Below are positions 36,914 to 45,001 of a stretch of 64,000 bases of DNA, in pieces. Numbering within the stretch: the stretch's first letter is position 1; the number at the start of each line of letters is the position of its first letter. The position numbers and the translations under genes were made by a program. The DNA comes from Sphingopyxis sp. 113P3 (lineage in GTDB: Bacteria; Pseudomonadota; Alphaproteobacteria; Sphingomonadales; Sphingomonadaceae), in assembly GCF_001278035.1 (NCBI RefSeq), contig NZ_CP009452.1:343501-407500 (forward strand), given 5' to 3'. The notes under the pieces are model-generated. The model was not told where the DNA came from, did not search any database, and saw only the letters and a program-made list of their open reading frames with translations.

Positions 36914-37767
36914 GGGTCGAGACTCAATCACAGCCAGAAGGCGACGGCAGCGGCGAGGCTTACGGCGGATAGGAAGTTGCGGGCGAGCTTGTCGTAACGA
37001 GTAGCGATGCGGCGGAAGTCCTTGAGGCGGCAGAACATGGCCTCGACCCGCCAGCGGTCCTTGTAGCGGCGTTCGTCATACTGGATCGGGCGCTTGCGGT
37101 TGCGCCGTCCGGGGATCACCGGGATCGTGCCCTGCTCTCGTAAGGCGGCCCTGATGCGGTTCGCGTCGTAGCCACGGTCGGCGATCACCCGCTTCATGCC
37201 GATAGTTTCACCGATCAGTAGGTCTGCGCCTTTCACATCAGATGTGTTGCCGGGCGTCAGGACGAGGCGCAGTGGTCTTCCGAGAACATCGACAAGCGCG
37301 TGGATCTTCGTTGTCCTGCCTCCACGCGAGATGCCAATGGCATTGGCCCGCGCCCCCCTTTTGCGCCACCGGCAGAGCGGTGAGCCTTGATGTAGCTGCT
37401 GTCGATCTGGCCGGTCTCCGCGATCCAGCCTTGCTCGGTCAGCGCCGCCAGGATGCGCGTCCAGATGCCGCGGCGGCTCCACCGGTTCCAGCGATTGTAG
37501 ACCGTCGTCGAAGGGCCGTATTCGGACGGGCAGTCCGCCCAGCGGCCACCACACTTGAGCATGTGGATGATGCCCGAGATCACCCTGCGATCATCGACCC
37601 GCCGCGCTCCGGGCTGGTTCTTCGGCAGGTGGGGCTCGATCGCCCGCCATGCTTCATCCGACAGCCAGAACAACGAACGCGACATCTCCAACAGCCTCCT
37701 GCTTCAGTGGAGACTCCCTGAATCAATGTACACGCCGATTTTCAAGAGGCTGATTGAGTTTGGACCC
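36914..37767 (-). mobile_element. IS5-family (IS427-group) insertion sequence (854 bp)
   Basis: Ends GGGTCGAGACTCAATCA at 36914 and the inverse of GGGTCCAAACTCAATCA at 37767 (15 of 17 matching), flanked by TA on both sides (36912-36913, 37768-37769). Length, ends and the TA duplication fit the IS427 group of IS5. Confidence 0.88.
36928..37691 (-). CDS. IS5-family transposase (two frames joined by -1 frameshift)
   Basis: The upstream frame (37691-37257) starts MEMSRSLFWLSDEAWRAIEP and carries DRRVISGIIHMLKCGGRW. The downstream frame (to 36928) carries TKIHALVDVLGRPLRLVLTP, VIADRGYDANRIRAALREQG and YKDRWRVEAMFCRLKDFRRI with the DDE residues. They overlap around A4G6 on the coding strand (37353-37364), where GCA AAA GGG can slip by -1. 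This is the usual expression mode of IS427 elements. Otherwise it looks intact. Confidence 0.87.
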
Positions 37768-37807
37768 TAAGATTTGACCGCGTGTTAAGCAGCGGGCCTC
37801 TCCGGCA

Positions 37808-38131
37808 TCATACAGCCGCGCCGCCTCGCGCTCCGCGCACGTGCCCTCTCGCCCAAGGGACATTTCGCGGGCCGTGGCTGGGCCAACTAACCTTGCCGCC
37901 TCCGGGCAATAGCCTTGCCAAAGCCCGGCCGCCCTTCACGAGCAAATAGCTAAGGAGACGCGCGCCTAAAATCGCTGGCGCTTCTCTTGCCCGCAGCGCT
38001 GTGCCCTTCAGAAATTGCCGCCGCGACAATTTTCTATACAACCTAAGTTCGATGGCCCCTAAGTCCTGGCGGCACTCTACCTTCAAGTACCGACCTTCCA
38101 ACGAAAACAGCGGAAAGTCTTCGCGCACCAA
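37808..38131 (-). CDS. Small hypothetical open frame
   Basis: A 107-residue frame starting MVREDFPLFSLEGRYLKVEC; the first half looks protein-like, the Arg/Gly/Ala-rich second half does not. No family recognised. It lies between IS5 and the TIR stub in decayed DNA and may not be a gene. The rest of 37770-38145 shows nothing else. Confidence 0.25.
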   Translation of the reverse strand: MVREDFPLFSLEGRYLKVECRQDLGAIELRLYRKLSRRQFLKGTALRAREAPAILGARLLSYLLVKGGRALARLLPGGGKVSWPSHGPRNVPWARGHVRGARGGAAV

Positions 38132-38145
38132 TTGCGCCGCCCTTG

Positions 38146-38397
38146 CTAGGCGTTAAGGGTATAAATAGACGTCAGATTGAGTGGAATACGAAGAGGCGAA
38201 CCGGATGAGGCGTATATACAGACGAGGGCCGCCTGCTTTTCTCTCTTCTGAGATCGTGCTTGCCGAAAAACAGCGCTTACTTGAGTATCTTCGTCGCGAG
38301 CCCGTTGAGAAGCGGTCGCGAGCCACAGCACGAATTGGTCATCGCCGGGCGTTGCCTTAGAGATAAAGATCAGATCTCGTTGAGCGGCTTCGCTCAT
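38146..38397 (-). pseudogene. N-terminal stub of a TIR-domain protein
   Basis: The first ~30 codons (RDLIFISKATPGDDQFVLWL) match the start of bacterial TIR proteins, whose first strand reads DxFISxA-like and is followed by helix A ending WLA. From about 38308 the frame continues into unrelated sequence and ends at 83 residues. A complete TIR domain needs about 130 residues with a catalytic Glu, so this is a truncated relic of an NAD-hydrolase-type defence effector. Confidence 0.6.
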
Positions 38398-38542
38398 ATC
38401 CTGAGCTCCGTTCGTTTTTCACTCCGGCCGCTAACTACAGAACACACGTTGGATAGCAGAGGATTGCCGCCGCGCCGCTTAATACGCGCGGTCTGGCTCA
38501 AAACCTCCAGGACAAGTGTTAGAACCCGTGCCACCGCCCCTC

Positions 38543-39736
38543 CTATGCACCAGCTCGGACAAGCGCCGCGGTCTGTGGGTCATAGATGTACCCAGTGATG
38601 GTTCCGTCCCTGATCTTCTCGATGGCTTGGTCGATTACAAACAGCGGGACGAGGAACCATTCGCGAGGGATGACGGGATTTCCGAACCTGTCCTTGATCT
38701 CGATGTCGAGCCTGGCCGGACCGAGGATGCGATGGATCAGGTTCTCAAGCCGCGTGCGATTGATGTTGAACAGCTCGTAGGTGGCCACAACCTCGACATC
38801 GGCCATGAGGAAGGTCGGATCGAGCTTCGCATTGGCAAGGCGGCGCGCAACATCGCCTCCGGTCACGCCGATCTTGTGCAGCACGTTGCGGTGGGCTGCG
38901 ACCGCAGGATGCTCCGATTTGCTCCGCAGCACATAGACAATGCCGCTGGCCTCGTCGCCTTCCTCATTGTCCTCGGCAAACAGCGGGCCGGCCGCAGGTT
39001 CGACGATCCGCCGTCCGGCCGGGTCTTGTTGCAGCGCCTTTTGGAGCGACCGCATGAGCAGATTGCTTTCGGTACCGTTGTCGAAGATCACACGTAGCCG
39101 GGCGTCGATATTGCCGTGCTCATTGACGCTCGGTTGCTCCATCGACGCGACATAGGCTTTCTGACCGCCAAGGATGTAAAACCGGCCGGGTGCGATCTCC
39201 GACTTGCGTTCGAAGCGGCGGGTTTGCCGCAGACCGGCACCAAGCTCCTTTTGCACCTGTTCGAACAGCGGCTTGAACTCGTCGAAGTCCTCGCATTTCT
39301 GGCGGTTGGCGATCTCCTCGGCGGCGCGTTTGTCGGCGGCGGAACGGACATGCCGCAATTGGGTGATATCGCTCGGCTCAGCGTCCACACCGAGCTGCGC
39401 CAGAAGCTCATCATCGTCGATGTCGTCGGGCACGCTGACCGAAGCGGGCGCCACATCGGCCAGAAGCCCCTGATGGTCGAGGGGTTCGATCACGGCGCGA
39501 CACTCGGCCAGCTCGCGCAAGCGATCTAGCCGCACGGCATAAAGCCGCTCGAAAATGTCGCGGTCCTCGCCATGCTGCGGGAAGCGGCCGTGCTGCTCGA
39601 CGAAACGCTGAATCTCCTCGAAGCCTGCGATGATGCGTTCCTCGCGCGGCGTCCTGCTTGACTCCTTCTTCGCCTCGGCCTCGACGCCAAGCTCGGCCAG
39701 AAGAGCATCGTCCTCGTCGGTGAAGCCCTTAGCCAC
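38543..39736 (-). CDS. GIY-YIG nuclease family protein of a methylase-helicase operon
   Basis: The 397-residue product has acidic, repeated N-terminal segments (DDALLAELGVEAEA near 9-22 and DDELLAQLGVDAEP near 107-120). A C-terminal GIY-YIG domain of the T5orf172/MUG113 kind follows: GIVYVLRSKS, LHKIGVTGGDVARRLANAKL, and RLENLIHRILGPARL with the catalytic-Glu helix. It is last of four genes; its start overlaps the helicase stop by 8 bases. The domain would supply the cutting activity that the methylase seems to lack. Duplicated ELGV segments may be docking motifs (inference). Confidence 0.8.
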   Translation of the reverse strand: MAKGFTDEDDALLAELGVEAEAKKESSRTPREERIIAGFEEIQRFVEQHGRFPQHGEDRDIFERLYAVRLDRLRELAECRAVIEPLDHQGLLADVAPASVSVPDDIDDDELLAQLGVDAEPSDITQLRHVRSAADKRAAEEIANRQKCEDFDEFKPLFEQVQKELGAGLRQTRRFERKSEIAPGRFYILGGQKAYVASMEQPSVNEHGNIDARLRVIFDNGTESNLLMRSLQKALQQDPAGRRIVEPAAGPLFAEDNEEGDEASGIVYVLRSKSEHPAVAAHRNVLHKIGVTGGDVARRLANAKLDPTFLMADVEVVATYELFNINRTRLENLIHRILGPARLDIEIKDRFGNPVIPREWFLVPLFVIDQAIEKIRDGTITGYIYDPQTAALVRAGA

Positions 39737-41792
39737 GCGCGGCCTCCGCCTTCATGCGTTGAAGGAAGGCCACCCCCTCGGCCATGCGCTTTTCCCAGGC
39801 GTCGACCGAGGTGATCGAAGGCAGCCGGCCGCGCTCTTGCTTGAACTTCAAGGCCCGTTTGGCAAGCTCCCGCGCCTCCTCGATTGTGAGGTTGACGCGT
39901 TTGGCCCCGATCACGGCGGCGACTTGCTTTAGGCTTTCCTCGCTCATGGTCTTGGCGAGGATGGCATAGGCTTCGCCGAAGGGGTTGATGCGATCGATCA
40001 GGTCGATGTCCAGCTCGCGCACATCCATTGCGTATTTGCGGACGCCCTCGATGAACGCGGTGTTGAGGCTCTTTTCGCCGTCACCCTCGGCTCCCCCAAG
40101 CGCGACCTCCTTGGCCTTCTGTGTGAGATTCAGTGCGGCGACGGCGTGCTGGCGCACCGCCTCCTGATCCTCCTCGTCCAGTTCGGGATACTTGTCCTTG
40201 ATGATTTTTCCCATGCGGAGCTGGGTCAGTTCTTCCGGCACCAGCTCGGGATCGAACAGGCCGCGCTCGATTGTGGTCTTGTCCTGCACGAAGGCGGCGA
40301 TGACCTCGTTCAGGTCTTGCTGGCAGATGCGTTGTGCCTCCGGGCTCTTCGGCTCGACGAGGCCCTTGATCTCGATCTGGAACTGGCCGGTTTCCTCGTT
40401 GAAGCCGACATTGGTCTTGTTGGGGTCGTACCCGCCTTCACCGTAGTCAAAGCCCGGCGTCGGGCCACTCTGCGGATCCTTCGGCTTGAATTCGAAGCGC
40501 GGCGCAAGCACCTGTTCCATGAGAAGGCTGGCGGCGATGGCCTTCAGCGTGTCATTGACGGCCTCGGTGACGGCCTCTTCCGATGCATCCGGCTCGGCGA
40601 TCAGGTTGGTGAAGCGGGCGCGCAGCTTGCCCGGCGCGTCGCGGGTGGCGCGGCCGATGATCTGCACGATCTCGGTGAGGCTCGACCGATAGCCGACCGT
40701 CAGCGCGTGCTCGCACCAGATCCAGTCGAAGCCCTCCTTAGCCATGCCGAGCGCGATGATGATGTCCACATGATCGCGGTTGTTCTTTTGCGCCGGGTCC
40801 TTCAGCGCGGCGGTCACGCGGTCGCGCTTGGCGGGATCGTCGTCCACCAAGTCGGCGATACGAAGGATGCGGCCGTCGGGAGTCCTGACCAATTGGAAGC
40901 CGGTCGCAGGATCACGGCCCTGCCAATCGCCCAACTCGTGGAGGATGTGTTCCACCTCCTTGATCTTGTCTCCCATACTTTCGCGGGAATTGACGTTCGG
41001 GATGTGGACGATGGTTTTCTCGGCCGGGTTGAGCACCTTCAGGATGTCGTCCGTATACGGGCCGTTGTAGAAGAAGTAACCGATGTCGAGTTGCTTGAGA
41101 TATTCGTAGCCGTTGAGCTGTTCGTAGTAGGTGTAGGTGACGGTGTCGAACTTCGACTCGTCCTGCGGGGCGAGCACGGCCTCGGCGTCGCCCCGGAAAT
41201 AGGAGCCCGTCATCGCCACGATATGCACGCGGTCGCGGGCGATGAACTGGCCGAGATGCAGGCCGAGCTTGTTGTCGGGGTTGGCCGAGACGTGATGGAA
41301 CTCGTCAACCGCGATCAGCCGGTCGTCGAAGGCTTCCACCCCTAACCTGTCCACGGCGAAGCGGAAGGTGGCATGGGTGCAGACCAGCACCTTGTCGTCG
41401 CTTTTCAGGAAAGCCTCGACCGAATTGACCTTGCCGCCGCTGTCCGTGCCAGGGGCGTTACAGAGGTTCCATTTCGGCACGACGGTCCAGTCCGTCCAGA
41501 AGCCGAACTTGGACAGCGGCTCGTCGTTGAAGCTCGCGCCGATGGACTTTTCCGGCACCACGATGATTGCCTGTCTCAAGCCCTGATTGTGCAGCTTGTC
41601 GAGCGCGATGAACATGAGCGCGCGGCTCTTGCCGGAAGCTGGCGGCGACTTGATGAGAAGGTATTGCTCGCCGCGCTTCTCATAGGCGCGCTCCTGCATC
41701 GGCCTCATGCCGAGCGCATTAGCTTTGGTCGAGCTGCCATTGCGCGCATAGGTGACGGAGACAGAGGGGACAGATTTCTTCTCGTCGGTCAT
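39729..41792 (-). CDS. DEAD/DEAH-box superfamily 2 helicase (Res-like)
   Basis: The 687-residue SF2 helicase has Q-like region GMRPMQERAYEKRGEQYLLI, motif I SPPASGKSRALM (50-60), motif II AVDEFHHV, motif III MTGSYFRG, motif V GMAKEGFDW and motif VI QIIGRATRD. The fold resembles the Res/translocase subunits of restriction systems. It overlaps the methylase gene by ATGA (41789-41792) and the GIY-YIG gene by 8 bases, so the three are tightly coupled. It probably moves on DNA at unmethylated sites and licenses cleavage by the GIY-YIG partner. Confidence 0.88.
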   Translation of the reverse strand: MTDEKKSVPSVSVTYARNGSSTKANALGMRPMQERAYEKRGEQYLLIKSPPASGKSRALMFIALDKLHNQGLRQAIIVVPEKSIGASFNDEPLSKFGFWTDWTVVPKWNLCNAPGTDSGGKVNSVEAFLKSDDKVLVCTHATFRFAVDRLGVEAFDDRLIAVDEFHHVSANPDNKLGLHLGQFIARDRVHIVAMTGSYFRGDAEAVLAPQDESKFDTVTYTYYEQLNGYEYLKQLDIGYFFYNGPYTDDILKVLNPAEKTIVHIPNVNSRESMGDKIKEVEHILHELGDWQGRDPATGFQLVRTPDGRILRIADLVDDDPAKRDRVTAALKDPAQKNNRDHVDIIIALGMAKEGFDWIWCEHALTVGYRSSLTEIVQIIGRATRDAPGKLRARFTNLIAEPDASEEAVTEAVNDTLKAIAASLLMEQVLAPRFEFKPKDPQSGPTPGFDYGEGGYDPNKTNVGFNEETGQFQIEIKGLVEPKSPEAQRICQQDLNEVIAAFVQDKTTIERGLFDPELVPEELTQLRMGKIIKDKYPELDEEDQEAVRQHAVAALNLTQKAKEVALGGAEGDGEKSLNTAFIEGVRKYAMDVRELDIDLIDRINPFGEAYAILAKTMSEESLKQVAAVIGAKRVNLTIEEARELAKRALKFKQERGRLPSITSVDAWEKRMAEGVAFLQRMKAEAARG

Positions 41793-44566
41793 GCACGCGC
41801 CTCCGCCTTGCTTTTCTTCGCCGCGCCAGGTGAGGCGGCCATTTTGGTATAAAGCTCGAACAGCTTTTCCAGCCGCTCGGTGTCGTTGCGGAACCGGCGG
41901 CCGATATAGATGCGCTCAAGCACTTCATCGTTGCGCTCATGGGCGTCGCGCAAATCGGCGGGCATCTTGTCGGGGTCATAGAGGTCGGCGATGGTCGCTG
42001 GGAAATGCGCCTCGCGCGCCAGCAGGATGTCCTCCGCGCAACGGGTCAGGTCAGCCTTGTTCTTTTCGGTGAGCGTGGGAACGGGGAAGGTATTCCAGCC
42101 GAGCGTGTTGGAATAGCGGAAATCGGTTTTCAGCTTGCCGCAGACGGTGGCGATCCAGACCAAGTGCAGGCGCGAGGCGATCAGCGCCATGCTCCAGAGT
42201 GGGGCGTCGTAAAGGGCAAAGGCTTGGTTGGTCGTCACCGCGCTTGCGTGCTTAAGATCAGCAGGAATAAACTCTCGTCGCTCGGAAGACACTGTGGGCA
42301 CAAGGATCGAGTGCCGAACGGCAACGTTCCGGTCACGATATTGATGAGAGCGGACCGCAAGCTTGTTTAACGACTTGTCGCGACTGGTTGTGCGAGTGTT
42401 GTAGACCGCTGCTATCCTGCGGGCGACTTCGGGATCGCTTTCGGCGAGCGGCAAATCGTCGTCATCTATCCAGAGGCAGTAGCGAGAAAGCCCCTTGATA
42501 AATTCCTGTGCGCCATAAACAGGGCGGATTAATCTGGACAGGTCGGGTCGACGCGACAAAATCTCTGTCCGGTCCGTGGAGTAGAGTGTGAGATGGTTCC
42601 CGTCGCCCGGATAGTTCCCGTAGCTCATCTCCACGAGTTCGGCTAACGGCTTAGTGCGGGGCGTTACTATGAAGTCTTCCGCCGGGACTAAGTAGGCGTT
42701 GATGTGATGTGCCTCTCTGATGGCGACCGAGCCGTCAGCCGACAACGAATACAGTTTCCGAAATGGCTTCGGCGTTCTGGAGATCGCGACAATTGCGACG
42801 GTCACTCCGGCATTGTGGCTGGCCAGATTGGACCATTTGAAGCTCGTGTGGGCGAAGGCGATTTGGTGACCGGTTTGAAATATGAGCGGCCATAGCAACG
42901 GCACCTGCTGGCCTTGGCAAATCGAGTTGGTGGTAACGAAAGCGGCAACGGCGTCCGTATGCTCGCCGTAGTCAGCGGCCTTCATGAACCATCCGGCCAC
43001 ATAGTCGAGAGTCTTCCAACTTGCTGTGCGCCCCTCAAATATCCGAGCTAAATCCTCCTTTTGCTCGGGCAATTGCTCGCGGGAACCCTGATAAGGAGGA
43101 TTCCCGCAGATATAGGTCTCGCCTCCTTCGTTCTCGAAGTCGATCTGGGATTGATCGAGTGGCGTGTGAAACAGGTCATCGGCCCGATGCTTCACACCTG
43201 TCCCGGTCGGCGGGCAAATGCTCAGCCAGTCCAGCCGCAGGGCATTGCCACAGGTGATCCAGTTCTCGGCGTCGAGCGGCAGGAAGTCACGCAGGGCTTC
43301 CTTCTGGCCGCGATAAAGCACGTCGCATTGATACTCGGCGATGATGAGGGCGAGGCGCGCGATCTCGGCCGGGAAGCTGCGGAGCTCGATCCCACGGAAG
43401 TTTGTCAGCGGGATTTCGCTCCGCCTGTCCGGCTCGCCCCGCCGCTTGTTGATCTCGGCCTCGATCTCCCGCATTTGCTTGTAGGCAATGACAAGAAAGT
43501 TGCCCGAGCCGCAGGCCGGATCGAAGACCCTGATCCGCGACATGCGCTTGCGCAGGTTCAACAACATGCGGGGATTGTCGCCGGCCTCGTCGAGCCGCGC
43601 CCGCAGGTCGTCGAGGAAAAGCGGATTGAGCACTTTCAGGATGTTCGGGACACTGGTGTAGTGCATCCCGAGCGCGCCGCGCTCCTCGTCATCTGCTACG
43701 GCCTGAATCATCGACCCGAAGATGTCCGGGTTGATCTTCTTCCAGTCGAGGCCGCCGATATGGATGAGGTAGGAGCGCGCGATCCGGCTGAAGCGCGGCA
43801 CGTCCATGGTGCCGGAAAACAGCCCGCCATTCACATAGGGAAACTGATCGGCCCAGCGGGGGGTGTTGGCTGCCTTACGTTCCGCGTCCCTCATGTTCAT
43901 GGCGCGGAACAAGGTCCCGATCACCTCATGGGTGTTCGACGAGTCCTTGGCGCTCAACTGCTCGACGGTCGAGGTGAACAGGAGCGGCTTGGCGAAGATG
44001 TCGGTGTCCTCGGCGAAGAAGCAGAAAATCAGCCGCGCCATGAAGTGATTCATATCGGGGCGGCGCGCGGCCGTGCCCCAGTCTGGGTTGTCCTTCAGAA
44101 GCTCGACATAGAGCCGGTTCAGGCGGCTGGTGGCACGGATGTCGAAGGAGCTGTCGCGCACCTGCTTGACGGTGGTGATGCCCGCAAGGGGCAGGAAGAA
44201 GCCGAAATGGTCGGGGAAGTCGGCATAGGCGCAGGCGACCGTTTCGCCCGACGCCAAATCCTCGGCCTCGAAGGTATCACCGTCCGTCGCCAGCACGAAT
44301 TTCGCCTTGGCCCGCGTCGTCGCCGGGCTGGCCTTAAGGGCGGCAAGCGTGCTTGTCACCGCGCCGGGGGCGGCGACGGCGATATGGATATTATTGGTCT
44401 GAAGAACGCCGCCAACGTCGGACTTGTTCGACTCACCCTTGCGAAGCCGCTTGAGGGTCGTTTCCTTGTTACCAAAGGCTTGCAGGAAGAGATACGGGAA
44501 CTCCTCGGGGTCGAACGGCTGCTCGGCAAGCTTCGATATAGCCTCTTCAATCTCGACGGCGTTCAT
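41789..44566 (-). CDS. MmeI-like class I SAM-dependent DNA methyltransferase
   Basis: The 925-residue N6-adenine methylase has motif I DPACGSGNFLVIAYKQM (349-365) and motif IV CGNPPYQG (487-494). The surrounding architecture is MmeI-like: helical domain (NPDIFGSMIQAV, RGALGMHYTSVPNILKVLNP), LTNFRGIELRSFPAEIARLA, and a C-terminal specificity domain. The N-terminal 130 residues show no evident PD-(D/E)xK nuclease, unlike true type IIG enzymes, so it looks like modification plus recognition only. Its start overlaps the HigA-like gene by 20 bases and its stop overlaps the helicase start. Confidence 0.88.
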   Translation of the reverse strand: MNAVEIEEAISKLAEQPFDPEEFPYLFLQAFGNKETTLKRLRKGESNKSDVGGVLQTNNIHIAVAAPGAVTSTLAALKASPATTRAKAKFVLATDGDTFEAEDLASGETVACAYADFPDHFGFFLPLAGITTVKQVRDSSFDIRATSRLNRLYVELLKDNPDWGTAARRPDMNHFMARLIFCFFAEDTDIFAKPLLFTSTVEQLSAKDSSNTHEVIGTLFRAMNMRDAERKAANTPRWADQFPYVNGGLFSGTMDVPRFSRIARSYLIHIGGLDWKKINPDIFGSMIQAVADDEERGALGMHYTSVPNILKVLNPLFLDDLRARLDEAGDNPRMLLNLRKRMSRIRVFDPACGSGNFLVIAYKQMREIEAEINKRRGEPDRRSEIPLTNFRGIELRSFPAEIARLALIIAEYQCDVLYRGQKEALRDFLPLDAENWITCGNALRLDWLSICPPTGTGVKHRADDLFHTPLDQSQIDFENEGGETYICGNPPYQGSREQLPEQKEDLARIFEGRTASWKTLDYVAGWFMKAADYGEHTDAVAAFVTTNSICQGQQVPLLWPLIFQTGHQIAFAHTSFKWSNLASHNAGVTVAIVAISRTPKPFRKLYSLSADGSVAIREAHHINAYLVPAEDFIVTPRTKPLAELVEMSYGNYPGDGNHLTLYSTDRTEILSRRPDLSRLIRPVYGAQEFIKGLSRYCLWIDDDDLPLAESDPEVARRIAAVYNTRTTSRDKSLNKLAVRSHQYRDRNVAVRHSILVPTVSSERREFIPADLKHASAVTTNQAFALYDAPLWSMALIASRLHLVWIATVCGKLKTDFRYSNTLGWNTFPVPTLTEKNKADLTRCAEDILLAREAHFPATIADLYDPDKMPADLRDAHERNDEVLERIYIGRRFRNDTERLEKLFELYTKMAASPGAAKKSKAEARA

Positions 44567-44855
44567 CGTTCCCCCCGCCTTCCGTGGCTGTAGGCCGGAA
44601 AGGCTCCACCTTGATCTTCTTGGCCCGTCGCATGACCTCGGCCAGTTCGTAGTCGAGCTGGCGAATCAGCCATTCGCGTGCCGGGGTGCCGAACGCCATT
44701 TCCAGCCGGACGGCCATCTCTGGCGAGATGCCAGACCTGGCGTTCAGCAAGTTGCTGAGGGTTTGCCGATCGACACCGAGTATCCTAGCGGCGTCGGTCA
44801 CACTCAGCCCGTTCTTCTCAATACAGTCCTGCCGGACGCTCGTTCCTGGGTGCAT
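44547..44855 (-). CDS. HigA-type HTH protein heading the methylase-helicase operon
   Basis: The 102-residue protein has the HigA/VapA antidote pattern: MHPGTSVRQ, an HTH (LSVTDAARILGVDRQTLSNL), and ISPEMAVRLEMAFGTPAREWL. No HigB-type toxin lies upstream (44856-45001 is non-coding). It overlaps the methylase gene by 20 bases, so it probably works as the operon's controller, as C proteins do in restriction-modification systems, rather than as half of a toxin-antitoxin pair. The C-terminal extension (VEPFRPTATEGGG) goes beyond typical HigA. Confidence 0.82.
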   Translation of the reverse strand: MHPGTSVRQDCIEKNGLSVTDAARILGVDRQTLSNLLNARSGISPEMAVRLEMAFGTPAREWLIRQLDYELAEVMRRAKKIKVEPFRPTATEGGGNDERRRD

Positions 44856-44884
44856 TGCCTGTCGAATCGTCTGGGCCCCTTGAG

Positions 44885-44908
44885 GTCGACGCTATAGTGA
44901 TAATCGAC
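44885..44908. promoter_or_regulatory. Inverted-repeat candidate operator before HigA-type gene
   Basis: GTCGA-N14-TCGAC lies 30 bases upstream of the HigA-type start; the spacer contains TATAGT and GATAAT, which could overlap a -10 box. Controllers of this family bind such repeats to limit their own operon. Short arms make this tentative. Confidence 0.35.
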
Positions 44909-45001
44909 ACTCGACAAGATGAGTCGGGGCCGCGTCCACAACGGCCGCAGCGCAGCGAAAAGTGACGACGCCGAGGTGAAAGAACTGAAGCCCAGCCGCC
45001 G

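Noticed and set aside
44547..44855. HigBA toxin-antitoxin module
   Set aside because: Only the HigA-type half is present; nothing HigB-like lies at 44856-45001, and the gene is fused by overlap to the methylase operon.
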